From the NCBI GenBank assembly GCA_002779665.1, contig PEVZ01000069.1:5579-13771 (forward strand): DNA of 8,193 bases, written 5' to 3'. How positions within the stretch are numbered: position 1 is the first letter of the stretch; each line of letters opens with the position of its first letter. Below, piece by piece: positions 1 through 6,516 of this stretch. The stretch is from Candidatus Roizmanbacteria bacterium CG06_land_8_20_14_3_00_34_14. GTDB lineage: Bacteria > Patescibacteriota > Microgenomatia > UBA1406 > GWC2-37-13. A program made the translations under genes and the position numbers. Below the pieces are notes generated by a model. The model was not told where the DNA came from. It searched no databases and was given only the letters and a program-made list of their open reading frames with translations.

Positions 1-73
1 ATCAACGATTCGTTATCAGTAAGGTCGCTAGTAAAAGTGTTAACAGCTAATGGATGTCCTCCTTTGGGATTGT

Positions 74-79
74 GGGAGG
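74..79 (+). promoter_or_regulatory. Strong Shine-Dalgarno deciding the ATG 88 start
   Basis: GGGAGG is followed by an 8-nt, T-rich spacer and ATG at 88. This is the best ribosome-binding site in the window. It favours ATG 88 over the in-frame GTG at 37, which has no purine-rich site in front of it. Confidence 0.65.
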
Positions 80-87
80 ATTTTTTT

Positions 88-2067
88 ATGGCAGGATGTA
101 TACAGGAGAAAAGTTATCTAGATTCATATAAAGCAGAAACAGCTGCGGTAATAAAACAATTACCTTCTTACTATTCTCCGCATGACGTACATGCTGAGAC
201 GGCACGCCGTTTTAAAATTAGATATGCGATGGATCATGCGAGTGAGGCTAAAGATATAAATCCAACAGATGAAGTCAGCGAGAGTGCCCCTTTTACCTTA
301 AAAGATGGTCATATTTTTTATCCCACATATGGTGAACACGGAACCTATCTTGATACTCTGCATCAAAATCAAAAGAATTACAGCGATTCATATTCTCTAT
401 CAGACCATCAAACGTCACGTCTTGCAGAAGAGGCATTTCGAAACGGTGCAACAACTGCGGTACTGTCATATGCAAGGGAAGGTGAGAATAATCGTGATCT
501 TCTCGTGATGACATATGATCATGAAACAAAAGAAGGAAAAACATTTGTTGTAAATACTGCCATGGACGGCAAACAACATTCGTATAATGAAATAATTACA
601 ATTGGGCAAAAACAATTCGATAAGCTATTTCTTATTCAACCAACAGATACCTCTGCAATTTTAACAGATACATCTCTTTCTCCTAATCAAGCAAATGAAG
701 CAGTAACACGTGTGACTTTAGAATCTGAATATTTTACTACACAAACTCCACAGGTTCCCTATGTATCAGAAAATCGTACTGATTTAGTTAACACTTTTCA
801 ATATTTAGCAGTAAAGGTTGTAGGTGATATACGTGAAACATGGGTGGATATCCATGATTTTTTCAATCAGAAATGGAGTGAAGAAAAAAAGAAGCCTGAG
901 CAAGACGAGGCGTTAGCAGAGGTTGAACAAAATAATAAACAATCCCTATCACAGGAAAAGAAACTACCACCAACAAAGAAAGACGTAGAAACAGCAATCG
1001 TAATTTTCTCAGAACCTGCATTATTTACGCTCGAAGAACCATTTGCGACCATGGGAATCCTTTTTGCAATCGACACCCTCGCACGCATGCCAGAAAAATT
1101 AATTCCCAAATTGGAGGCAAAAAAACAACTACCACCAACAAAGAAAGACGTAGAAACAGCAATCGTAATTTTCTCAGAACCCACATTATTTACACTCAAA
1201 GAACCGTTCTTAACAATAGGAGCTATTTTTGCAGTCAATACTCTCGCACGCATACCAGAAGAATCAATTTCCGAATCGAGGTTCGAAAACACAGTTAAGC
1301 TTATTGATAAATCTACAAATGTATTTAATACGCATACGAGATCAGTTGAGTCACAGAAGAATATCTCTCAAATAGAAATTTTTTATCAAATTGGTAAAAA
1401 ATTGATGGAATGTGTTGTTTCTCAGAAACCACTTGAAGAAACACTTAATGTCCCTGATAGCGAGATCATGGGGGTTTTTGATCTATACCGGTTTTTTAAT
1501 GGAGAGAAACAAAAATTATCAGCCAAAGAACGTAAGATTAAAAAAGAAGAAGGACAGAAAAGTAGAAAACGGTTCTTGGCTCTTACTACGTCAGAAGAAC
1601 AAAAAAAATATCAAACACTTGAGCGGTTTGCACTTTTGTATATTGCCATTACAATGCGTTATATAAAACCAAACGAATTAATATCAAGTAATAATTCTGA
1701 TAGTCTTCCTCGAACTTTTTTAGAAAAAAATAAACAGAAAAAACTCGAACTGGACATGCCTATAGCACGTTTATCACAGGTGCTGATACTCCTTCTCTTG
1801 TTTTCATATACATCGATATTTGAGCGATTATTTCAAAATAATAAATATGGTGATTTTGTACGCAAACATTCAAAAAAACAGAATCTGAGAAATTTAATAA
1901 TCCGGCAACTTAAACAAACACCTTGGATTTTACTTGCGATTATCTGGTATCTTGCAATAATCTGGGAACAGGGAATGGAAATAAACAATGTATTTAAAAA
2001 TAATAACCAAAAGAAGAAAAACGCTACTTTAATGTTCCCCGTTTCTGGTGTTATTTTTGCTTTTTGA
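88..2067 (+). CDS. Hypothetical protein with 55-residue tandem repeat and hydrophobic C-terminus
   Basis: I do not recognise the family. The frame is open to the window edge, and a GTG at 37 is possible, but ATG 88 is preferred because GGGAGG (74-79) sits 8 nt before it; this gives 659 aa. The N-terminal part (about 1-270) looks soluble and mixed alpha/beta, with no signal peptide. A charged, Lys/Glu/Gln-rich linker (about 270-292) leads into two tandem copies of a 55-aa unit, starting near residues 293 and 348 with LPPTKKDVETAIVIFSEP. The region from about 400 to 560 is charged and mostly helical. Two hydrophobic segments follow, near 562-580 (SQVLILLLLFSY) and 612-629 (WILLAIIWYLAIIW), and the extreme C-terminus (MFPVSGVIFAF) is also hydrophobic. 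I infer a membrane-anchored protein with a large cytoplasmic part. It ends in TGA, 72 nt before the next gene, which has its own promoter-like box. The frame is certain; the function is unknown. Confidence 0.8.
   Translation: MAGCIQEKSYLDSYKAETAAVIKQLPSYYSPHDVHAETARRFKIRYAMDHASEAKDINPTDEVSESAPFTLKDGHIFYPTYGEHGTYLDTLHQNQKNYSDSYSLSDHQTSRLAEEAFRNGATTAVLSYAREGENNRDLLVMTYDHETKEGKTFVVNTAMDGKQHSYNEIITIGQKQFDKLFLIQPTDTSAILTDTSLSPNQANEAVTRVTLESEYFTTQTPQVPYVSENRTDLVNTFQYLAVKVVGDIRETWVDIHDFFNQKWSEEKKKPEQDEALAEVEQNNKQSLSQEKKLPPTKKDVETAIVIFSEPALFTLEEPFATMGILFAIDTLARMPEKLIPKLEAKKQLPPTKKDVETAIVIFSEPTLFTLKEPFLTIGAIFAVNTLARIPEESISESRFENTVKLIDKSTNVFNTHTRSVESQKNISQIEIFYQIGKKLMECVVSQKPLEETLNVPDSEIMGVFDLYRFFNGEKQKLSAKERKIKKEEGQKSRKRFLALTTSEEQKKYQTLERFALLYIAITMRYIKPNELISSNNSDSLPRTFLEKNKQKKLELDMPIARLSQVLILLLLFSYTSIFERLFQNNKYGDFVRKHSKKQNLRNLIIRQLKQTPWILLAIIWYLAIIWEQGMEINNVFKNNNQKKKNATLMFPVSGVIFAF
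962..1271 (+). repeat. Tandem 165-bp in-frame repeat, two copies
   Basis: Two copies of a 165-bp (55-codon) unit lie head to tail inside the first gene. Bases 962-1016 are identical to 1127-1181 over 55 bp. After that the copies drift (for example FTLEEPFATMGILFAIDTLA against FTLKEPFLTIGAIFAVNTLA) but stay aligned without a gap to about 1106/1271. The perfect 5' part beside a diverged 3' part suggests an older duplication with later local gene conversion, or stronger constraint on the first half. Confidence 0.9.
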
Positions 2068-2104
2068 ATGAAATAGGCAGTGTAAAGCGGAGAAGAAATT
2101 CCAA

Positions 2105-2132
2105 TTCCTAAATGTTAAGTAAGAGGTATAAT
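2105..2132 (+). promoter_or_regulatory. Candidate promoter of the VKOR-DHODH operon, near-leaderless
   Basis: A perfect -10 hexamer, TATAAT, occupies 2127-2132. The best -35 candidate is the weak TTCCTA at 2105-2110 with a 16-nt spacer. The -10 box ends only 7 nt before ATG 2140, so transcription would start at or next to the start codon. The only SD-like run, AAGAGG (2121-2126), lies 13 nt from the ATG and would be upstream of such a transcript start. The call rests on motif match alone. Confidence 0.5.
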
Positions 2133-2139
2133 ATAGTCA

Positions 2140-3690
2140 ATGAAAAAGTTTTTTTTACTGATTTTATTTATTGTATCTGGAATAATTGACGCTGGATATT
2201 TAACTTACGAGCATTACCAGCAAGTAATCCCCCCTTGCACAGTCAACCGACTCCTTCCAGTCGCCTCTGACTGTGGAAGAGTCCTAAGAAGTTCTTATTC
2301 GGTCATGTTTGGCATTCCGTTGGCTCTCGCTGGAGTTTTTCAATATTCAGTTTTGTTTGTGATTCTTATAGCCTATTTAGTTTACCGTAAAAAAGTATTT
2401 GCTTTCTGGTTGATTATCCAATCCATAATCGGGGTAATTTTTTCGGCCTATTTCATGTATATCCAATTGGGCGTTTTAAAGAGTATTTGCATCTACTGTA
2501 CTTATTCCGCAATAATCAGTTTTTCTATTTTTTTTATAATCAACAAAGTGCTTCGAAAAGAACGATTTGATTTACGATTAAAAGTTATATCGATAATATA
2601 CCAATACGTTGCCAAACCAATATTTTTTATGTTTGATCCTGAGTTTATTCATAACACTCATATTTTTTTTGGTGAGTTATTAGGAAAAACATTTTTAAAA
2701 AAATACATTAATTGGAAATTTAATTATCAATCATCAAAACTAAAACAAAAAGTCGCAGGGATTAATTTTATAGGTCCGGTTGGACTGGCGGCTGGATTTG
2801 ATTACGAGGCAAAATTAACCCAAATTCTTTATTCTCTTGGTTTCGGATTTCAAACTGTTGGGACAATGACAAGACTGCCTTATGAAGGCAATCCAAAACC
2901 TCGTCTAGGGCGCTTGCCAAAATCTCAATCGCTGATGGTCAATAAAGGTTATAAAAATATTGGTGCGAAATTAATCTCCAACAAACTCAAAAATATGAAT
3001 TTTAAAATTCCACTTGGAATAAGTATTGGTGCTTCAAATAATAGACAGGTTAATACAATTAATAAAGCAATCAAAGATATTACCGACTCATTTAAATTAT
3101 TTGAAAAATTAAAAACTAAAAATAATTATTACGAACTCAATATCAGTTGCCCTAATTTAGTTAATACTGATCTTGATTTTTATAAACCGGAAAATTTTAG
3201 ACAATTGCTTCAATCAGTTTTTCGACTTAATATAAAAAAACCTATTTTTGTTAAGATGCCTATTTCTGTTTCTGATAAAGAATTCACTGCTCTTTTGAAT
3301 ATTCTAATCGATTTTAAATTTGTTAAAGGAATAATTATTGGCAATCTTTTAAAAGATAGAAAAAATAAATTAATTGACAAACAAGAAGTTAGGAAATTTA
3401 AAGTTGGGAGCTTTTCCGGAAAACCTTGTGAAGAAAGATCAAATGAACTAATTAAATTAACATACAAAAAGTATGGGAAAAAATTAGTCATAATAGGATG
3501 TGGCGGAGTTTTTAATGGACAAGATGCCTATACAAAAATAAAATTAGGTGCCTCACTAATCCAATTGATTACCGGAATGATTTATCAAGGCCCACAAGTA
3601 ATATCACAGATTAACTTAGAGATAGAAGAGTTATTAGAGAAAGATGGATTTAGAAACATTTATGAGGCAATTGGCTATGAAAACAATTAA
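2140..3690 (+). CDS. VKOR-like membrane domain fused to class 2-like dihydroorotate dehydrogenase homologue
   Basis: This 516-aa protein joins two oxidoreductases. Residues 1-140 match vitamin K epoxide reductase (VKOR), which passes electrons from protein thiols to quinone. It has four hydrophobic helices (about 4-22, 62-82, 87-108, 114-135), a loop pair C33/C45 followed by GRVLRSSYSVMFGIPLALAG, and a CxxC at C117/C120 (ICIYC). Positive residues at 83-85 and 136-148 put the cysteines outside and the C-terminus in the cytoplasm. Residues about 153-512 match quinone-dependent DHODH: DPEFIHNTHI (166-175), GLAAGFD (215-221), GNPKPRLGRLP (250-260), NISCPN (334-339), VK (371-372), SFSGKP (424-429), IGCGG and GASLIQLITGMIYQGP. 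The active-site base position carries Cys337 where class 2 enzymes have Ser. The family's GFDK and GFN substrate-site residues read Tyr222 and Lys272. No start codon occurs just before the DHODH part, which supports a true fusion. The substrate is uncertain. First gene of a three-gene operon. Confidence 0.88.
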   Translation: MKKFFLLILFIVSGIIDAGYLTYEHYQQVIPPCTVNRLLPVASDCGRVLRSSYSVMFGIPLALAGVFQYSVLFVILIAYLVYRKKVFAFWLIIQSIIGVIFSAYFMYIQLGVLKSICIYCTYSAIISFSIFFIINKVLRKERFDLRLKVISIIYQYVAKPIFFMFDPEFIHNTHIFFGELLGKTFLKKYINWKFNYQSSKLKQKVAGINFIGPVGLAAGFDYEAKLTQILYSLGFGFQTVGTMTRLPYEGNPKPRLGRLPKSQSLMVNKGYKNIGAKLISNKLKNMNFKIPLGISIGASNNRQVNTINKAIKDITDSFKLFEKLKTKNNYYELNISCPNLVNTDLDFYKPENFRQLLQSVFRLNIKKPIFVKMPISVSDKEFTALLNILIDFKFVKGIIIGNLLKDRKNKLIDKQEVRKFKVGSFSGKPCEERSNELIKLTYKKYGKKLVIIGCGGVFNGQDAYTKIKLGASLIQLITGMIYQGPQVISQINLEIEELLEKDGFRNIYEAIGYENN

Positions 3691-4135
3691 TCAAACTTCC
3701 GCCGGCGGCATCGTATTTAAAAAAGTTCATCCTAACACCTACCCCCTAACCCCTAACCCCTATCTCTGGCTCATCTGTCAACACTCCCAGCACCGCGGTT
3801 GGGTTTTTCCAAAAGGATTTGTTGGTGACAAAAATAAAAATGAATCTAATGAAACAGCCGCTCTCCGTGAGGTAGAAGAGGAAGGTGGAGTAAAGGCCAA
3901 AATAATTACCAATTTACCAATTTTACCAATTAAAACCAATTATGAATATGAGTGGAAAAATATCTTAATTAAAAAAACCGTTTATTATTTTCTTATGGAA
4001 TACATTTCCGGTGACCCAAAAAATCACGACTGGGAGATGATGGACGCAAAATTTGTAAGCGAGGAAGAAGTTAAAAATACTCTTACTTATGACTCAGACA
4101 AACAAGCTTTCGAAAAAATCTTGAAGGTTCTATAA
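3677..4135 (+). CDS. Nudix hydrolase
   Basis: This 152-aa protein hydrolyses a nucleoside diphosphate linked to another group; the exact substrate cannot be read from sequence. The Nudix box GX5EX7REUXEEXGU is complete at residues 50-72, with G50, E56, R64-E65 and E67-E69, and should bind the catalytic divalent metal. The lead-in FPKGFVG (44-50) and early strand TSAGGIVF (7-14) are typical, and the length is usual for a single-domain enzyme. ATG 3677 was chosen because it begins just before the first strand and TGAGG lies about 9 nt upstream; in-frame ATGs at 3644 and 3662 would add extra residues inside the upstream gene. It overlaps the VKOR-DHODH gene by 14 nt, so the two are probably translationally coupled. 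A C-rich heptamer repeat encodes residues 21-29 (TYPLTPNPY) in the loop after the first strand, a likely insertion. Confidence 0.9.
   Translation: MKTINQTSAGGIVFKKVHPNTYPLTPNPYLWLICQHSQHRGWVFPKGFVGDKNKNESNETAALREVEEEGGVKAKIITNLPILPIKTNYEYEWKNILIKKTVYYFLMEYISGDPKNHDWEMMDAKFVSEEEVKNTLTYDSDKQAFEKILKVL
3743..3762 (+). repeat. CCCCTAA heptamer microsatellite inside the Nudix gene
   Basis: CCCCTAA occurs at 3743-3749 and 3750-3756, followed by CCCCTA at 3757-3762. A degenerate CCTAACACCTAC precedes it from 3731. It is a C-rich island in an AT-rich gene and encodes a Pro/Thr/Asn loop between two Nudix beta strands. A seven-base unit shifts the frame by one base per copy, so a copy-number change would disrupt the gene unless it came in multiples of three. 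Confidence 0.8.
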
Positions 4136-4142
4136 TGATTTT

Positions 4143-4715
4143 ATGAACGAATCTCAAAACCGCCTTTCAATCTTTAAATATAACGCTATTCTCTCAATTC
4201 TTTTTTTCTTGTCTTCAACTTTTTATATGGGAATAAAAACGACTAATTATAATTTCTCTGATTACACAATCTCTTCTTTAAGTAAATTTTTGGACCCTAA
4301 GAATTTATCGATTTTTAATTCGTTATTTTTTATAAAAAGTTTTTTGGATTTAAGTTTTGCCTATTATGTTTTTAAATTTTATAATCTACGATTAAAAACG
4401 ATTCCGGTCATTACTTTGCTTATTGCTATTCTTTCTTTTGGATTATTTGGTTTTTTTCCCAATAGTCGCTTTCCATTAATTCATTTGATTATTTTTTTAA
4501 TCACTTTTGTTTCCTGGATTTCATCTCAATATACTTTAGCCAAGCTTACAAACAGTGAAAATTTTGTTCATTTTTCGAAAGTAATAATTCTTGTTGAATC
4601 GATATTTGCTAATTTATTTTTGTTTTTTAATTATTTTAACGCCATTTCAGAAACGATATTTTGTCTGTTGATTTTCTTCTGGTTGACAATTTTTATTGGA
4701 AGATATCCGAAGTAA
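4143..4715 (+). CDS. DUF998-like six-helix integral membrane protein
   Basis: This is a 190-aa, very hydrophobic protein of unknown biochemical role. Six membrane helices can be seen at about 11-31, 56-78, 84-105, 109-132, 144-165 and 167-186. FSDYTISSLSK (38-48) before the second helix and GFFPNSRFPLIHL (103-115) between the third and fourth resemble the DUF998 family, whose members are about this long with six helices. The assignment is from pattern memory and is tentative. ATG 4143 lies 7 nt after the Nudix stop with only a weak purine run (GAAGG at 4123-4127) upstream, so translation may depend on read-on from the Nudix gene. It has the lowest G+C in the window, largely because of Phe, Ile and Leu codons. 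Last gene of the 2140-4715 operon. Confidence 0.6.
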   Translation: MNESQNRLSIFKYNAILSILFFLSSTFYMGIKTTNYNFSDYTISSLSKFLDPKNLSIFNSLFFIKSFLDLSFAYYVFKFYNLRLKTIPVITLLIAILSFGLFGFFPNSRFPLIHLIIFLITFVSWISSQYTLAKLTNSENFVHFSKVIILVESIFANLFLFFNYFNAISETIFCLLIFFWLTIFIGRYPK

Positions 4716-4844
4716 TGAGCGGGCTAGTGAACAAAATTCAATGATCGATGAGTTTGTTTACGTATGCCAACTTTTCTGTGTAATAATGGAATAGTAATGA
4801 ATGGAATAAAAATATCATTTTTGATAAGATAATCAGTATTAGCT
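4716..4844. other. Intergenic gap before rhuM with a short direct repeat
   Basis: This 129-bp gap holds no gene. AATGGAATA occurs twice (4785-4793 and 4800-4808), 15 nt apart, within a longer imperfect repeat (TAATAATGGAATA, TAATGAATGGAATA). GATAAT at 4828-4833 could be a -10 box 11 nt before ATG 4845, but no credible -35 stands 16-18 nt upstream. I found no clear terminator hairpin with a T-run. The repeat could be a binding site for the adjacent HTH-bearing protein, which is speculation. Confidence 0.3.
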
Positions 4845-5876
4845 ATGAAGAAAAATAGACAAATTGTCAAACAAAATACATTTACAGAATTCTTACTTTA
4901 CACTACCCCAAATGGAAAAGTAAAAGTAGAGATATTTTTAAGAGATAAAACTATTTGGCTTACACAAGATAAAGTCGCTCTTTTGTTTGGAGTACAAAGA
5001 CCTGCTATTACTAAACATCTAAAAAACATCTTTGAAACCGGGGAACTACGGGAAGATTCAGTTAGTTCCATTTTGGAACATACTGCCGAAGATGGAAAAA
5101 CATACAAGACTAAGTTTTATAATCTCGACACAATTATTTCTGTTGGTTATCGGGTTAATTCTACTAAAGCAACCCATTTTCGTATTTGGGCAACGGAAAG
5201 GCTAAAAGAATATATCATCAAAGGATTTACAATGGACGATGAGCGACTTAAAAACCCAGAAAATATTTTTGGTCAAGATTATTTTGAAGAGCAATTAGCA
5301 CGCATTAGAAATATCCGTTCCAGTGAACGAAGATTTTATCAAAAAATCACTGATATTTATGCTCAATGCAGTTCTGACTACGATCCAAATGAAGAAATCA
5401 CAAAACAATTTTTTGCTACTGTCCAAAACAAACTTCACTTTGCCATAAGTGGTCAAACAGCAGCAGAAATTATTCGTAGCAGAGTTGATAGCAAAAAACC
5501 AAATATCGGTCTTACAAATTGGACAAATTCGCCCAAAGGAGCCATTCGAAAAAACGATGTAACTATTGCCAAAAATTACCTTAATGAAAAAGAACTAGAT
5601 GGTCTAAACAGAATTGTGACAATGTATCTTGACTATGCTGAAATGCAGGCACAAAAAGGAGTAGCCATGACTATGAAAGAATGGGTAAACAAATTAGATT
5701 CTTTTTTACAATTCAATGAAAAAGATATTTTGCAAAATAGCGGTAAAGTAAGTCACGAAGTTGCAATTACTTTGGCGGAAAGCGAATTTGATAAATATCA
5801 AGTTAATCAAGACCGTATTCTCGAATCCGATTTTGACCGCGAGGTGAAAAAACTACTCGATTCTAAAAAGAAATAA
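4845..5876 (+). CDS. rhuM: RhuM family protein
   Basis: A full-length (343 aa) member of the Virulence_RhuM family, named after a gene in Salmonella pathogenicity island 3; its molecular function is not established. The N-terminal part carries the typical order: IWLTQDKVALLFGV (37-50) and AITKHLKNIF (54-63), which look like a helix-turn-helix, then the signature FYNLDTIISVGYRVNS (91-106) and THFRIWATERLKEYIIKGF (110-128). The rest is charged and mostly helical, from QDYFEEQLARIRNIRSSERR to the Lys-rich end. The family is common in accessory regions beside restriction or defence genes, so gain by transfer is plausible. Start ATG 4845 has no visible Shine-Dalgarno but fits the family N-terminus. 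A small membrane protein gene begins 3 nt after its stop, so the two are probably co-transcribed. Confidence 0.88.
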   Translation: MKKNRQIVKQNTFTEFLLYTTPNGKVKVEIFLRDKTIWLTQDKVALLFGVQRPAITKHLKNIFETGELREDSVSSILEHTAEDGKTYKTKFYNLDTIISVGYRVNSTKATHFRIWATERLKEYIIKGFTMDDERLKNPENIFGQDYFEEQLARIRNIRSSERRFYQKITDIYAQCSSDYDPNEEITKQFFATVQNKLHFAISGQTAAEIIRSRVDSKKPNIGLTNWTNSPKGAIRKNDVTIAKNYLNEKELDGLNRIVTMYLDYAEMQAQKGVAMTMKEWVNKLDSFLQFNEKDILQNSGKVSHEVAITLAESEFDKYQVNQDRILESDFDREVKKLLDSKKK

Positions 5877-5879
5877 TTT

Positions 5880-6362
5880 ATGACTAAAGCTGTTACAACT
5901 AAAACTTATTTTATTATTTGGTTAATAACAATTGTAAGTTTTGTATTGCTAACAGTTTCCTTTAGTATTTTTCCTGATTTTTTTCAAAAAGCTGATATTT
6001 ATAACCAGATTTTTGGAATCGTCTATCTTGGAAATATTTTTGTAGGCGTTGCAACTTTTGTTCTTGGTCTTGTTTCAATGCTTTTTAAAAATAAAGTTGA
6101 TACAAATATTACACAAAATAATCAAGTATTAAAAAGTGATAAACAGAACAAACCTAAAACATTTTTACTTATAGTATCTTTTTTTGTTTTTATAATATCT
6201 CTTCTATTCTTATTTATTTCTAACACCTCATCTTTTACAAAAGATACAACACAATTTTCTCGATTATTAATACTTGCTTTTTTTGCATTTGTTTTCCTTA
6301 TATTTTTTATTTCTTTTTTAGTTAGTTTCCCAAATAAGTTAATTATAAATAAAACAGCCTAA
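5880..6362 (+). CDS. Four-helix membrane protein of unknown function, paired with rhuM
   Basis: I do not recognise this 160-aa protein. It has four predicted membrane helices (about 10-30, 46-69, 94-114, 128-150) separated by a polar, Asn/Lys/Gln-rich cytoplasmic-looking loop (70-93). No catalytic motif or cysteine pair is visible. Its ATG lies 3 nt after the rhuM stop with only a weak purine run (AAAAAGAAA) upstream, so translational coupling is likely. It ends facing the convergent tRNA-Gly and aminotransferase. The close pairing suggests it works with, or was acquired with, RhuM; whether homologues elsewhere keep the pairing is not known to me. Phe, Ile and Leu codons make it very AT-rich. 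Confidence 0.7.
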   Translation: MTKAVTTKTYFIIWLITIVSFVLLTVSFSIFPDFFQKADIYNQIFGIVYLGNIFVGVATFVLGLVSMLFKNKVDTNITQNNQVLKSDKQNKPKTFLLIVSFFVFIISLLFLFISNTSSFTKDTTQFSRLLILAFFAFVFLIFFISFLVSFPNKLIINKTA

Positions 6363-6437
6363 TTTTCTACTTGATATAAAGAATGGAGCAGAGCAATGAT
6401 CCAAAAGTATTATCTGAGACTTGAAAATCCGCTCGTG

Positions 6438-6509
6438 AGCGGGCGAAGGGAATTGGACCCTCTGTCTCCTCCTTGGCAAGGAGGCATTTTACCGGTAAAC
6501 TACGCCCGC
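6438..6509 (-). tRNA. tRNA-Gly(GCC)
   Basis: The minus strand folds as a complete 72-nt cloverleaf. The 7-bp acceptor stem is GCGGGCG with CGCCCGC (plus 6503-6509 and 6439-6445). The D arm is GTTT-ACCGGTA-AAAT, with G18G19 and a closing G·U pair. The anticodon arm is CCTCC-TTGCCAA-GGAGG, anticodon GCC, reading GGC and GGU glycine codons. The variable loop is AGACA and the T arm is GAGGG-TCCAATT-CCCTT. U73 and the G1-C72 and C2-G71 pairs match bacterial glycine identity. CCA is not encoded (CAC follows), so it must be added after transcription. The T loop has C where U55 is normally found, and position 15 is C. The gene begins 7 nt after the aminotransferase stop and is probably processed from that transcript. 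Confidence 0.93.
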
Positions 6510-6516
6510 ATATGGT

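Noticed and set aside
293..544. Minus-strand and plus-strand (305-508) open frames inside the first gene
   Set aside because: They are alternative frames of a well-supported gene, lack ribosome-binding sites and resemble no protein.
867..1292. A 141-codon minus-strand open frame
   Set aside because: It is the antisense of the tandem repeat in the first gene; its length comes from the duplicated sequence and it has no start signal or recognisable family.
3210..3491. A 93-codon minus-strand open frame
   Set aside because: It lies antisense to conserved FMN-binding motifs of the DHODH-like domain and is a by-product of AT-rich coding sequence.
3644..3676. Longer Nudix start at ATG 3644 or 3662
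   Set aside because: The extra residues precede the first conserved Nudix strand and overlap the upstream gene further. ATG 3677 has a well-spaced TGAGG.
3731..3762. CCCTAA-like run as a telomere or linear replicon end
   Set aside because: It is short, internal to a coding gene, and has a seven-base period; nothing else suggests a chromosome end.
4717..4790. Possible second tRNA or remnant, since GAGCGGGC near 4718 resembles the sequence beside tRNA-Gly
   Set aside because: No matching acceptor strand, anticodon arm or T loop could be found on either strand; the similarity is eight bases only.
6468..6484. Perfect hairpin (CCTCCTT with AAGGAGG) that first looked like a terminator or palindromic repeat
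   Set aside because: It is the anticodon arm of the minus-strand tRNA-Gly. The TTTACCGGTAAA palindrome at 6488-6499 is the D arm, and GCGGGCG/CGCCCGC is the acceptor stem.
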